This document shows, piece after piece, positions 18,527 to 30,980 of a stretch of 64,000 nucleotides of DNA. Within the stretch, counting starts at the first letter, position 1; every line of letters starts with the position of its first letter. Below the pieces are notes generated by a model, which saw only the letters and a program-made list of their open reading frames with translations, was not told the origin of the DNA and made no database searches. The DNA lies in NCBI RefSeq assembly GCF_037975245.1, contig NC_092567.1:417501-481500 (forward strand), in the 5' to 3' direction. Position numbers and translations under genes: made by a program. The stretch comes from Apostichopus japonicus (Eukaryota; Echinodermata; Holothuroidea; Aspidochirotida; Stichopodidae).

Positions 18527-21500
18527 AGTCAGGTGGCTTAGCAACAATTTTCAGGCTTAACGTTACCGGCCGGACAAAAGTACCAAATTTGGCATGGAGT
18601 TTCTTTTCGACCTATCTATCGATTTTATCCGTGGAACCCACTTTATCGGTTCCGATTTTTCAAGATGGCGGCCAAAATCCAAGATGGCCGCCAGAAAAAA
18701 AGGAAATGTCATATATCTGGCTGTAAAAATCGGAGATGAACAAATGAGGGGTCAATTCAGGTGTTTCCGGGGTCACTGAAACAGATGATGATCATGGCAT
18801 GTTGCTTGAGTAACCCACTTCCAAGATGGCGGCCAAAATCCAAGATGGCCGCCAGAAAAAAAAGGAAATGTCATATATCTGGCTGTAAAAATCGGAGATG
18901 AACAAATGAGGGGTCAATTAAGGTGTTTCCGAGCTCACTGAAACAGATGATTGTCATGGTATGTTGCTTGGGCCACCCACTTCCAAGATGGCGGCCAGAA
19001 TCCAAGATGGCCCCCTGGAAAAAAAAGAAAATTTCATATATATTCATTCCCCAGACCCCCTGTGCCCTTTTCTGATCGGGACCATCAAACCTTCCTTCCT
19101 CAAACGTGTAAATGAAACTGGGCTAGCACACTGACTGTATGTTATGGCTGGTATTCTAATTGTGTCACTTTGGCTCAGGAAGCCACTTAGGACTTATTGG
19201 GGAACTTTGAGGTGTGATCGACCGTGGATAGACACTGTCGCAAAGCCCGTTATTATATGGGAGTTACGAGTGTCATGTAAGACTGATTACATTGAGTCAA
19301 CTATATAATAGGGTAACCTGAGGGAAAACAGACCAGATGTGAATACCGACTCATTGAGAGCATAAACACAACGTCAATTGTGCGAACAACACACGCTAAG
19401 CAGGTCACTAGGCATCTGAGGTATTTAAGTCGCTCTTTTCGAACCTGTATTCCAGGGCTACTGTTAGCGAGGATCTCCAGGAAGACTTGTTGTCTGGTAT
19501 AGACAAGGCCCCCCCCCCCCCTCATAGTAAAACGATAGCTTGGGTTCGAATCTCTCCGTTGGTGAGCTCTGGACAGCGGTAGCAGGGATGAAGAAGGGAA
19601 AGTCCCCGGTCCCGATGGCCTCCCTGCTGAGTTCTATAGTACCTTCTGGGAGGTTCTCGGTGGAGACTTTAGAGACGTGTTCGCTCCCGCTTTCCAGTTG
19701 AATTACATGAGCCAAATACAGAGGGCTGGAAATATTGTTCTCCTCCCAAAGTCGGGAGACCCTTTGGACCCTAATAGGCGTACAATAACGGTGTTAAATC
19801 TGGACTACAAAATCCTGGCCAAAGCATTAGGAAATCGCTTAGCGGATGTGATGCCGGATATTGTAGGTCCTCTCCAGACTTGCGCTGCGCGAGTCCTTCG
19901 GATTGAACTCAGTGTTTATTCGATGGGTCTCGTTACTATAAAAGGACGTCACGAGCATGGTCACTGTTAACGGATTTACTTCTGGTCCCTTCCCGGTTCG
20001 AAGGGGAGTCCGTCAGGGTTGTCCCCTCTCCCCGTTGTTGTATGTTCTCTTCAGCGAAACGCTCAGTACCTCGCTGGACAGATGCTTGTGGTTTTGACCC
20101 TTCAATGTACCGGGTGGGGCTAGAGTTAAATGCGTGCAATATGCCGATGACGTCACTTGTATTGTGTCGGACTTCGTCTCCTTCAAGCCTTTATCGAAGG
20201 TATTGGCCACCTTCCAAGAGGCTACTGGTGCCAGACTTAACAAGTCCAAGACCAAAGGGCTGCATTCAGGAGGTTGGCATGGCCAATCCCTCCTGTTCGA
20301 TGCTACTTGGTCAGATGTCATGATCAGGGTAATCGGCATCTGGCTAGGTTATGGTGCCCCGGAGGCCACCACTTGGGCCGAGAAGGCTGATCAGGTGGAG
20401 GCAAGGCTCGACACATTCAATCGGAGGAGACTCTCCCTCCCTGGGAAGGTTACAGTTGTCAATCGTTTTATTGTTCCTCTCCTTTGGTATCCCCGGTACG
20501 GTGATCGCTGCACCAGATTATGCCTTGGTGCGATTGGAAAGGATCATTTTTTATTCCATTTGGAAAAAGTGCAAACCAAAACTTCTCAAAAGGACCGTTC
20601 TGTAAAAGACCCTCTTAAGCGGGTGGGCATGGTTTGGTCCACCTACCATCTTAACTGCGCTTTCTCCTTTTGAAAGGTTTTTTCGTTGCGTTTGAGAATC
20701 CCACGTTTGCCTTTTTTGTTAGGTTCTGGGTTGGTTTTCTTTTTCGCCACTACTGGCCCGGATCCTTTTCCAATAACCGGCCAAAGGTGACACGCCCTTC
20801 GGGGGGTGTATACTCAGATTGGTGACTCACTTTGTAGAATCAAAGAGGAGTGTGGGCCATATGTTCTGCTGAACGTGGCCCCCTCGGCTTGCCAAACTGC
20901 CATCTCTCCAGATGTGTGGTGTTCTGTGTGTTGTAAGTCACTAGATAACCGTCTCCGGGACTTGGCGAGGAGGATTGCACATGGGGTCCTCATCACTAAC
21001 CCTTTTCGCCTAGTCAGGTGGCGATTAGGTTATGGGATTTGTCCCTGTGTGGGCTGTAAAGCCATCAGGACTATGCAACACCTTTTGCTGGAGTGTCCCT
21101 TTGTCCGGTTGGTGTGGGAATGATGGTTTCACGCCTTCATTATTGGTGTTATTGGTTGTTATTGTTGTTGTTTTGGTTATTAGTGTTATTGGTTGACCTC
21201 AGATGACTAGTGACCCGACTTAGCGTGTGTTGTTCGCAGAATTGACGTTGTGTTTATGAAGGGGAGGGGGGGGGGGGCTTGTCTATACCAGACAACAAGT
21301 CTTCCTGGAGATCCTCGCTAATAGCAGCCCTGGAGTACAGGTTCGAAAAGAACGACCTAAATACCTCAGATGACTAGTGACCTGACTTAGCGTGTGTTGT
21401 TCGCACAATTGACGTTGTGTTTATGAAGGGTGCACAATCGTACAAAATACAGTCAGTGTGCTAGCCCAGTTTCATTTACACGTTTGAGGAAGGAAGGTTT

Positions 21501-22050
21501 GATGGTCCCGATCAGAAAAGGGCACAGGGGGTCTGGGGAATGAATATATATGAAATTTTCTTTTTTTTCCAGGGGGCCATCTTGGATTCTGGCCGCCATC
21601 TTGGAAGTGGGTGGCCCAAGCAACATACCATGACAATCATCTGTTTCAGTGAGCTCGGAAACACCTTAATTGACCCCTCATTTGTTCATCTCCGATTTTT
21701 ACAGCCAGATATATGACATTTCCTTTTTTTTCTGGCGGCCATCTTGGATTTTGGCCGCCATCTTGGAAGTGGGTTACTCAAGCAACATGCCATGATCATC
21801 ATCTGTTTCAGTGACCCCGGAAACACCTGAATTGACCCCTCATTTGTTCATCTCCGATTTTTAAAGCCAGATATATGACATTTCCTTTTTTTCTGGCGGC
21901 CATCTTGGATTTTGGCCGCCATCTTGAAAAATCGGAACCGATAAAGTGGGTTCCACGGATAAAATCGATAGATAGGTCGAAAAGAAACTCCATGCCAAAT
22001 TTGGTACTTTTGTCCGGCCGGTAACGTTAAAGTTGCTAAGCCACCTGACT
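18527..22050. mobile_element. Fold-back transposon with long inverted arms and a central LINE fragment
   Basis: The 3.52-kb element starts AGTCAGGTGGCTTAGCAAC and ends with its inverse. It is flanked by the direct 5-bp repeat AGTTT (18522-18526 and 22051-22055). Inverted arms of roughly 1 kb (left, to about 19522) and 0.8 kb (right, from about 21262) are highly similar. Each holds two or three copies of an AAGATGGCGGCC block and an inner poly-C. The centre (about 19550-21125) is a Tx1-type LINE fragment. No transposase is seen, so it is non-autonomous. The superfamily is not determined. Confidence 0.8.
19550..21125 (+). pseudogene. Tx1/L1-type LINE reverse transcriptase fragment
   Basis: Successive frames encode parts of one reverse transcriptase: a KGKSPGPDG-like start (with a 1-nt loss), ITVLNLDYKILAKALGNRL (19778-19834), PSG-type RQGCPLSPLLY, and QYADDVTCIV around 20135. 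The thumb (ARLDTFNRRRLSLPGKVTVVNRF) and a C-terminal CVGCKAIRTMQHLLLEC zinc-finger-like motif follow (21051-21100). Frameshifts and stops break it. The endonuclease domain and 5' part are missing. The motif order and the C-terminal Cys/His motif fit the Tx1 branch of L1-like elements. Confidence 0.8.
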
Positions 22051-22886
22051 AGTTTATGCACGTTGCTTTTCGTCAGTTTGCATTTCAACTTGCATTTCTA
22101 ACTCCATGTTTATGGTTCAAAATTGCGAGTACTGCAGTGGGCCTTGTCATTCACCACCCGAGCACTAGGTATTGAATAACTATTTTTACTTGTCTGTCGT
22201 GGAACTGATGTCATGGCTGCGGCTACAAATTCATTCGTGTGCGGGTATGAACTCAAACTGACTGTCTGAAAAAAGAGCAATTCACGCATGGAGTGTCCCC
22301 GTATTATTTCTACGCAATGTTCTGTACAACCCACACGGTTTAGTGAGCGTACATACTAAGAACATAGTCATCAGAGGCCTACACTGGTAGGTAACACAGT
22401 CTTGCCGGGGAATTTCCGAGTCACGATCGTATGTTTTTCGACGAGGGATGTCATATATTCCTCCCATACCAATGGCAAAATGGCAAATATCAACTCAGTA
22501 TTACACTTCAAAACAAATTACTTTTGTAGCCAATAATTTATTTCTGGCAGAAAATGTATAATACATATTTATTTATTTTACAAAATTTCTATAGCGCCTT
22601 ATCCAATCAGAAATTGCTCTAAGGCGCTTTACGGTAAAATACATACAAACATGATATACAAATATATAAATCGATAATGTAAGGTATAAAAAGGGTAGAA
22701 AAATTGTTATATACAATCTGACAATAAATTGTATAAAAAAAACTGCAAATGGAAAATCGAAAATTATAAAAACAAAATCTTATAATTTAAAAATGTGAAA
22801 AATTTTAAATTTTAAAAAGCGCTATAAATGCAAAATGGAAAATGCGTTGTAATAATGTGACAATATAAATTGTATAGAAAGCACGG

Positions 22887-23632
22887 TTAATATAATGCAG
22901 ATCTAAATAGAAAGGTTTTGACTAGTTTTTTAAATTCATCTATATTTTTGGCACACTTAGCTTCCTCCGTTAAACTGTTCCATAATGTCGCAGATGAGTA
23001 ATCGAAACGCCTGTTACCGTATGTAGAAGTTTTAATGACAGGTTTGGTAAGTAAGGACTTGGATTCTGAGCGTAGAGATCGAGTAGGCTTGTATTTATGA
23101 ATTAATTCAGAGAGGTAGATAGGGGCTAAACCATTAAGTGACTTATATGTATATAACAGAATCTTATAACTGAACCTGCAATGAATAGGCAACCAATGTA
23201 AGTCACGTAATACAGGTGTAATATGCTCATGTCTACGAGTGCGACTTTCAAGCCGTGCAGCGCGATTCTGAACTCGCTGAAGGCGATCGGTCAGCTTGTG
23301 AGGCAGGCCCATAGCAGGGCATTGTAGTAATCCAGTTTTGATGTCACAAGGGCATGGATTAAAGTCTTACACGCATCATCTGAGATATACCTTCTAATTT
23401 TGCCAATATTTCGGATCTGCCAATAACAGGACTTACAGATAGAGTCAACTTGATTATCCATGGTAAGATTGTGATCAAGATATACACCTAAAGTTTTTAC
23501 TTTGGGAACTGAACATATGGTGTTAGGTCCCATATTTATATACAAGTCTTGAATAGCATTACCTTGAAATTTTGGTGAAAATACAATGAACTCAGTTTTG
23601 TCCTGATTAAGTTTCAAACAATTAACCCGCAT
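22887..23632 (-). pseudogene. CR1/L2-type LINE ORF2, reverse transcriptase thumb and C-terminus
   Basis: Two frames overlapping by 22 nt (a frameshift at about 23300) encode LNQDKTEFIVFSP, VKTLGVYLDHNLTMDNQV, LDYYNALL, RLQRVQNRAARL, LRDLHWLPI and a terminal LWNSL...FKKLVKTFLFRSALY. This order is typical of the region after the YADD box in CR1/L2 proteins. The YADD box itself has been lost. Confidence 0.88.
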
Positions 23633-23981
23633 TCACCCGATTATATCTGAAAGGCATGCTTGGAGCTTTAATGATACATCATTCCAGGACTCAAGGGCAG
23701 TGATGGTTGATGTTATGGCGCTGAATTATTTCTCCAACTGGACGGGTAAACATACAATATATCAAAGGACCAAGTACAGATCCCTTCTTCGGTGGCAGGA
23801 GAGAAATATTCTAGAGGACAACCACCAAAAATACTATCGTCTGCCATTATGTCCACACTGGGCGTGGCATCACAAGTATCATATTCCTCACGAATAGCTG
23901 CTACCTTGCTTATAAAGAAATCACCAAACTGACTTTCAACACATGTGTTTGATGGCAATGTGGCATCATTTGGTACACCCA

Positions 23982-25004
23982 TTAAGTCTTTAGTTTGACT
24001 GTAAAGTCGTCTTTGATCACTGCCACATTCCGCAAGTTTGTTGCAATATAGTTCCGTTCTTCTTGAATTAGAAGTTTATTAACAACTTTACATTGGTTAC
24101 TATAAATTTGCCAGTGGACAGTAAGACGAGTCGCCCTCCAGTTTCTTTCAGCCTCTCTTCGTTCATGTTTTGCATGTCTGAGTGTGTCTGTGTACCATGG
24201 GGTATTGGGTCGTAAAGTAATTGTCTTGGTACATTCTGGTGCATGGCGATCAACTAATTTGCTCAAATGGTCAATGTAGGCAGCCACTAGCTCCTCAACC
24301 GACTGATTGACATTCATTAAGGTTTCACAATGTTTGATGTCCTCGATAAAATCAGGAACATTGATATCACGAAACTTTCTGAACGTTGTAACTTTGCGAA
24401 TGTGATCTGGTTTATGCGTATTGATGTTGAGACTTACAGCGTAATGATCACAAGTCAAATTTCCATTCATATTACCAAGACATGCGTCAACAATAGATGG
24501 TGAACCATACAGTATGTCACTGTGTTCTCGGGTTATCACTACATCCAGGGTATGTCCAGCACGATGTGTTGCACCAACGACATTTTGTTTTAAACCATGT
24601 ACATTTAAAAGTCTAGAAAACTTCTGTGAATCAACATCATTAGGGTTATCCAGGTGAAAGTTCAAATCACCAACGATGGTCACACGATCTTTCATGGCAG
24701 TAATACTTTCTAGATAAAGTGCCCATTCATCATAAAATGTGGAATTCTTGAATCCATTTTTAGAAGCGGGAGGGGGTCGGTAGATAACACCTAATGCAAA
24801 TTGTAAATCACCAGTGCTGATACAGCAATCCATATGCTCAAAATGCGTGTGGAGAATATCCTTAGTCGAGGTGTTAATCTTTAGTGATAATCCAGATTTA
24901 AACGGCACCCCAACCCCTCCTCCAGTCTTTCCGGTGGAACGGGGGACATGCTCAAATTCATAACCCGTAGGGACAAGGTTACCTATTACAGAGCTGTCAG
25001 TCAC
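23982..25004 (-). pseudogene. CR1/L2-type LINE ORF2, endonuclease part
   Basis: The frame is open for 340 codons and covers most of an APE-type endonuclease. It includes IYRPPPAS, GDLNFHLDN, a DVVITRE segment and CDHYAVSL near the domain end, followed by the linker before the reverse transcriptase. It lacks the first endonuclease motifs, which lie upstream beyond a nonsense codon, and it ends before the polymerase. The apparent start ATG is internal to the original protein. Confidence 0.85.
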
Positions 25005-25365
25005 ATTTCCCAGCCATGTTTCAGTTAGTGCTAAAATGTCAATATCATTCGATACAACAAAGTCAGAAACAGATATTGCTTAATTGCTGATGGAGCGAAC
25101 ATTTTGTAAGAACACTATTAGCGGCTTGGTATGCTGGTTATTGAAATTAAGTTTATGATCCCTTTTTATGACATGTAAATTATTGCTGTGCGTTTTGATA
25201 GTTCTAACGTGGTTCAAAGGCCTTGGTTTAATTACAGTTTGAATTTCATATTGCATATCATTATGGTATGTTTCATTATGGTATGTTTCTTTGACATATA
25301 CTTTATTGACTGAATACTCTTGAGTCTTACCAAGCTCTGATTTTATACAATGCATGAACCAACTG

Positions 25366-25612
25366 CTTCCATCAATTTAAAGCATTTGGTGACACTGAAT
25401 GGGGGGGGGGGGCATGGGGGCATTTCCCCCAACTTTCAGTCATTTCCCCGGTTGCCCCCCCCCCCTCCTAGTTTCCGAAAGTAACATGTGAAAATTGACA
25501 ATTTTAGATATATATTGTCTGAATCACTGTATGTCTTGACAAATCCGCGAATGGAAGTAAGTAACACACCCACCCCCCCCCCCAAGATCTCGGAGTATGG
25601 GGGCGCCACTGA
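25366..25612. other. Poly-G/poly-C-rich interval
   Basis: No gene. G and C homopolymer runs of about 9-12 nt (25398, 25456, 25573) within low-complexity DNA. Confidence 0.6.
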
Positions 25613-25900
25613 TCAAAAGTCAGCAAAAGCCCTAGCAAAGAGGTGACGTCTGAAAACCGTCTTGAAGATGGAAACGGTGGAGGATGATTTTAGAGAAAAG
25701 TCCATTCCAAAGACGAAGCGAAATGCTCTGTCACCCCATGAAATGGCTGAATCGTTTCTCATGTATAATCTAACATGTTGCTGAAGACCACATGATGGAG
25801 AACATGAATGAATCGAAATAGGAATATAGGCGGGAGCCGTACCATTCAAAGACTTGGAAACAATGAGCAAGATCTTGTGAATTATATAGGCTACTGCCAT
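25613..25900 (-). pseudogene. CR1/L2-type LINE 3' coding end
   Basis: A 95-codon frame reads AYIIHKILLIVSKSLNGTAPAYI, then WGDRAFRFV and FKTVFRRHLFARAFADF. This is the C-terminal signature of CR1/L2-type ORF2 (compare 22887 and 45.7 kb). It is truncated at the 5' side and belongs to a different subfamily from its neighbour. Confidence 0.72.
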
Positions 25901-27370
25901 TCTGTTTACGATATAGCTCGCGTTGCTGCTTGCCAGTTATTTTACATTGTATCCTCGACTTCCCTAATTCGTGCACTTGTCCCATACATAGCAACCACAC
26001 ATTTTGGTGCGTGAGCTTGTAGCCTATAGCCAGGGCAACCCGAAAATTTCTCGAGGTTTTTACGATTGTTTTCAATGATTTTTTCTCGAAAATTGCAACC
26101 ATGCAGTTATAGTTGATCAATTTGTGTCTTCCATCGCCGTTTTGGAGCAAACAACTTCAACATTTCCCTTCTAAAGAATCATTAAATGCGAGGTGAGCGG
26201 GATAAAGGGATGAAGCTCGAAAAATTCTACTGCGAAACATTTTTTTCCCATACGGCCACAATTTCCATCCGATTTTAAAGTTTCTCATATACTTTTGAAG
26301 TCGCTGAGCTGAGGATCCTGATAATTAGCATAATGCATGAAATTAGCAAGATTCAAGGTGATTTGACTGAAATATTCACTAAGAAACTGTGAAATATGTG
26401 CAGCATTTCATATAACCACCATACACCTAACTCATTTGTTGATGAATTTTGACTGCACATAAAGTGTATGCGAGGGTACCAGCAATTGCCAAGTAGGAGG
26501 TTTCTGATATAAAGTTATATGATGTGGAACTTGCACTATGGACACGCCGATGAATCTATTTATGTACGGGTGTTCACAAGCTTGAACAAATGACTTTTAA
26601 ACATCCCATGCGTTATTAATTTTTTTACCAGAGTTCAACGTTGATATCTGGTAAACAAATTAATAACGCATGGGATGTTTTTGAATTCTACCTTCACCGC
26701 TTCCATGAGGATAGGCACAAATATCTCGGCAAGGAGAATCATATATACAAATTCTTTTAAAACAGCGAATGTGTGTAATTATCCAATCAAAGTGGCAACA
26801 AAAGTAATTCTAAGTGACTGCAGTAGAGCACTGTGATGAGCTCTCTGAGAGTATCCATAAATTTGCTTAAAGCTCCAATCAGCCTTTATTTCATCTTTCT
26901 CATATTTCGTCTTCCTTTCCAATCACGAAGATACCCAAAGTAATCTGCTGTAATGACTGATACACAAACTATCACTGAAAGGAACAAATAAACCCGTTAG
27001 TCGAAATTCCTAATTTCGTGGAATAGGCCCCTGTGGTAAAACATATACAACTTTGGCGGTCCCCGACACTTTAGGAAACTTGACGGTTGATCACCATTCT
27101 TCTCCAAAACTAGAGAAGATTGAGTGGTGTAATTTTGGCTGAAATACTTTTCATAGATGAGGTATCGAATGATGGCATTCGTTTTCGATATCATTGATGT
27201 TTATTTTTTTCAAATATCTCAGAGGCTGATCGGAGCTTGTGGACATTAATTTTAGGTGTTTCAAGTTTATTTCTACTTCCAAAAACATATGAATATACAG
27301 TCTGTATGAAATGCATGAATTGACAATTATTACAAATGAGTAGCGATCACTCTGACTATTGTATATTTGG
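25901..27370. other. Unassigned interval with one strong hairpin
   Basis: No gene is recognised. The only clear structure is the inverted repeat at 26599-26680, listed separately. Reading frames here are short and show no known motif. Confidence 0.5.
26599..26680. repeat. Perfect 24-bp inverted repeat with inner stem
   Basis: AAACATCCCATGCGTTATTA... (26599-26622) is the exact inverse of 26657-26680. A second inner pair, TTACCAGA (26625-26632) with TCTGGTAA (26647-26654), lies inside it, leaving a short loop. It would fold as an 82-nt hairpin: a small MITE, a fold-back duplication or a structured RNA. Confidence 0.8.
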
Positions 27371-28139
27371 ACAACTAAAAGAAAGTAGAAGAACCAGAAA
27401 TAATTTGTGAGACTTTTCCGAGTTTGGTCCGTGGGATGCGGAAATCATAACGCGAAATCGTGAATCTCCCGGATCTCCTCAGGCCACCAGAAAACCCCTC
27501 GTGAGAGGTGTTCGGCTCCATAGGGGCCCTCTGAACTTCCACTTCATTAAAGACAAATAAGTGTGTGTGTGTGAGGGCCAAATGGTCAATTACTCTCCAC
27601 TGTGTGTTAAATTCAGCACGATAGCAATTTGGCCCTATAACAGTCGTAAAATTAAAGTGGAACTCCTTCCGCACTACAGGATAATGCCCTCAGGCAATAT
27701 CGGGGCAGCTTGTGGGGGGGGGGGGGTCATTAACGAAGTTTATTGCTCGGTAATAAAACTGCAAAGATGTGAACTGGATTCATAATGGCGGCGAAAGAAC
27801 GTCATGGAGAGAATACGTTTTCGGTTGTTATTGTCCACTCCCAAGAAAACGAAAGAGAGGAGAAGACACATATTAGTTGCTAATTAATCTAAGGGTGTTT
27901 GTTTTGATAGAAGAAAGCGCTTATGATTCTCACTTGGGTATGTTTATTGATGGAACATCTTTTTATAACTTTATTTTATCGGGTTTCATAGATGGACACC
28001 AGTATTACGAATTCATGGATTACTTAAAGCATGCCGGAAACGAGTATGATAATCATGACGTGTGGATTTTGCTATTTCTCGCTAATATTTTGAACATGTG
28101 ATTTCCAATTGAACTTTTCATCAATCATTTACTCCTAAC
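27371..28139. other. Unassigned interval
   Basis: Contains short frames without recognisable motifs and a poly-G run (27714-27726). The stretch near 27384-27437 (AAGAACCAGAAATAA...) resembles 31631-31678, so part is an old dispersed repeat. Confidence 0.45.
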
Positions 28140-29215
28140 AACATTCAAAGGATCAGTGATTCCTTGCCACGGCCTTTGAGCCTAATCAAACACGATAGGG
28201 ACCGTGTACTCGCTATGATGAGCACACACACAAAGTATGAGCTCCATTGAAGTTTTTCCCATGAAGTTATGGTGATTTACGGGTTCTCCCTGTTCGATCT
28301 GCTTCTGGTTTACCTTCATCATTTCCACCACATTTAATTACAGCACCGCTTGTAAAATTGACCTATGATGACCCCTGATGACCTCTGAGTGACCTTCAAA
28401 ATGTTCACAACCCAATATTCACCAAATGTTATGACCTTCATGTCAATATACCAATGTTCATTGATTTGACCTTTGATGACCTCTGATGACCTCTGAATGA
28501 TCTGCAAAGTTTTCACCGCTTAATATTTACTGTTTGTAACTGGTTTTCATTTTTACACAGCATTGTTTAGCGATTGGACCTTCAATGACCCCCAATGACC
28601 GCTGAATGACCTTCAAAATTTCTGCGACTCAATGTTTACTATATTTACCGAGTTTCATGTTGATACAACATTGTCTAGTAATTTGACCTTCAATGAACCC
28701 TGGTGACCTCTGCATGCCCTTCAAAATTGTTGTCACTCGATGTCCACCATACGTACCAAGTTTCATTTAAACCGAGATGCTGAGAAAATTTAGCGTAAAT
28801 TATGCAGATTACCCACCTATTTAGCATATATCGTGCTCAAAATCTAATCAGTTAGAGAACTCATATAGCTATAGGCCTCCAGCTTCTCACCAAATTTCAT
28901 TGTCATACCTATTGCGGCTCATGGGATATATTTGACGTCTGCTGACCTCAGGTGACCGTTGACCTCCACTAAAAACAATAGGAACCGCGTACTAACTATG
29001 AAGATCACACGTACTAATTTTGAGCTTAATTGAAGATTCCCATTTCAAGTTATGGTGATAACAAGGTTGTCACTATTTGACCTCTGCTGACCCCAGATGA
29101 CGTTTGATTTCGACCAATAACACCCAAATCTACCACCCAAGTATGATAATGAACGGACCTTGCGTTGTTGACTTAGAGTGATTCCGAGCGGCGTCACACA
29201 CACACACACAGGTCG
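28140..29215. repeat. TGACCT-rich repeat block with about 110-bp units and (CA)n end
   Basis: Four diverged tandem units (about 28355, 28472, 28576, 28683) share TTTGACCTTxxATGACCxCTGATGACCTCTG and CTTCAAAATxTT. The block ends in a (CA)n run (29197-29210). No coding potential. Confidence 0.65.
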
Positions 29216-30340
29216 ACTTTGCATTCAGTTCGAGGACTTCATTGTTATTTTCTTTGTACCTGTTTCCTGAGCCCTAACTTTAACAACAGACTCTCTGTTG
29301 TTAAACTTTCGAGGAAAATCTATTCAATTTACCTTCGAGGACTTGAAACCCCTTTTTTTCATGTCCTCGATCGCATCGCAAACAAACTCACACACACACA
29401 CACACAAAATCATCAGTTTGGTCTTTGGAATATTTGAAAAGAATTTGTTGCTGTTAAGCCAATGTCTATGTTTCCAAATTCATTTGTGTCATCATTTAGG
29501 GTATTTCGAAGGGGTTCATTTTTCAATAATACCGTAGTGTCATCGGCAAGTAAAGAGAAGGTCGATTTATTGGTTGAACGATGAATATTATTTAATGTAT
29601 AGTGTAAAATAATAAAATAACAGATAAATTAATAGATAGAGAGTAGGTTCACAATAGCTCACCCAGCACAATGCTGGTGTGAGCTAAAATTGAATAACCT
29701 CTTTCTGTGTCATTATCATTTAATACACCCAGTCATTATTTCGAAGGGTGGCGATACTTCGCAAACGATATGTTTGAAGACATTTTGTTTAGATTTGGAT
29801 TCAACTTTGTTGCATGTAGGCTAACACAAAAAAATGGATAATGGTCCGAAATATCAGCCACGCGATGACACCACTATTGTTAGAATCAGCTCCAGGGTTT
29901 TATCAATAAGGGAAGAGGTGGTGTTAGTGCCTCTCGTGCAGTGGCGGCGCCATGGGGGGGGGGGGAATTGCCCTCCACTTTCAAGAGACAAAAAAAAAAT
30001 CTAAAATCGTCTAAAAAACGTGTTTGAGCGATAGTATTTTGTAGGGGATGGGGTCCAATTTTGTCCACCCCCACACAATTTTCTTTGTTTCCCCACTTTC
30101 CAAAGGCTGATGCCGCCTCTGCTCTCGTGGGTTCGTTAATAAGTTGTGAAAGGGAATACAGTGACAGGACATTACCGAAACACTGTATATCATGCATCCT
30201 GTCAATCTTCCGTAGTTCATCAACTCAAAGCAAGACGGTCTAAATGCTAACCCATACGGTAGCACACACACATACATTTTTAAAGCTCTAAAATCTACAT
30301 GGTTTTCAATAGCAATGTACAATTCTAATGGAAAGATGAA
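29216..30340. other. Unassigned interval with microsatellites
   Basis: A second (CA)n run (29391-29405) and poly-G and poly-A stretches (29956-29998). Frames on both strands are short and without motifs. Nothing else is seen. Confidence 0.45.
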
Positions 30341-30660
30341 TTTAAGAAGTCTTCAAAGTGACTTAAAACTGTGCAGGCGAAGGAGAATTCCAAATAGAGA
30401 AGGGAAGACTATTCAACAGCATGGGCCCGGCTGATGGGCCCGGCACGATCGCCATAGGTTACCGTGCAGTGTAGTTTTGGGAACAGAGGGAGTAAGCGTA
30501 TTGCCAGAACGAGAAGGCGTAACGAGTATTGACTGAAAAAGACAGATCTTTGGACTGCAACGAGTCATAACAATCCACAACTAACATAGCCGCGCTGTTA
30601 TGCAGATATTGCAGTCTCTGAATCAAATCACTGGTATAGCATAGAGCAAGCTATTGCAGT
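30310..30660 (-). mobile_element. L2-type LINE 3' end relic
   Basis: Read on the - strand this matches, with decay, the C-terminal part of the L2-type element at 45707-46316. It shows the GGCGATCGTGCCGGGCCC region (GDRA...GP), then the terminal FKSxLKT-like stretch and the 3' UTR with ...ATTGTACATTGCTATTG. Many stops are present. Confidence 0.6.
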
Positions 30661-30673
30661 GATCTAAGTGGCA

Positions 30674-30676
30674 ATA

Positions 30677-30761
<85 letters not shown>

Positions 30762-30767
30762 ATTATA
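30674..30767. repeat. (TA)n microsatellite
   Basis: About 45 TA dinucleotides with a few interruptions. Confidence 0.95.
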
Positions 30768-30980
30768 TCACTATCTGACTGTCATGGCTGAGAGCGATCG
30801 ATGTCGGGGTAGGCCTACGACACGTTTTACTGTTATCTAAACAATCATGACACGTCGACGTTACCAGCACATTTTGCAACTCAAAGTTTCACCCGAAAAT
30901 AGTCCGCAAAACCATGTGTATACTTTTATGAAATACTGCCCCCAGTCCTGACAGTACTTCTAATTCTATAGGCCTTGGGG

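Larger units (their letters stand above)
22560..25365 (-). mobile_element. Broken CR1/L2-type LINE
   Basis: Read on the - strand, the N-terminus of the endonuclease begins near 25355 (LIVFLQNVRSISN) and is broken by a TAA at about 25081. It continues as a 340-codon frame (25004-23982) with LALTETWLG, GVIYRPPPAS, VGDLNFHLDN and CDHYAV motifs. The catalytic palm of the reverse transcriptase is missing between about 23980 and 23640. The thumb (23632-23291) and the C-terminal part (23312-22887, with LQRVQNRAARL, LHWLPI and LWNSL) remain. The 3' UTR ends in a hairpin (AGCGCCTT...AAGGCGCT, 22590-22633) and an AAAT-type tail. It is inactive. Confidence 0.88.
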
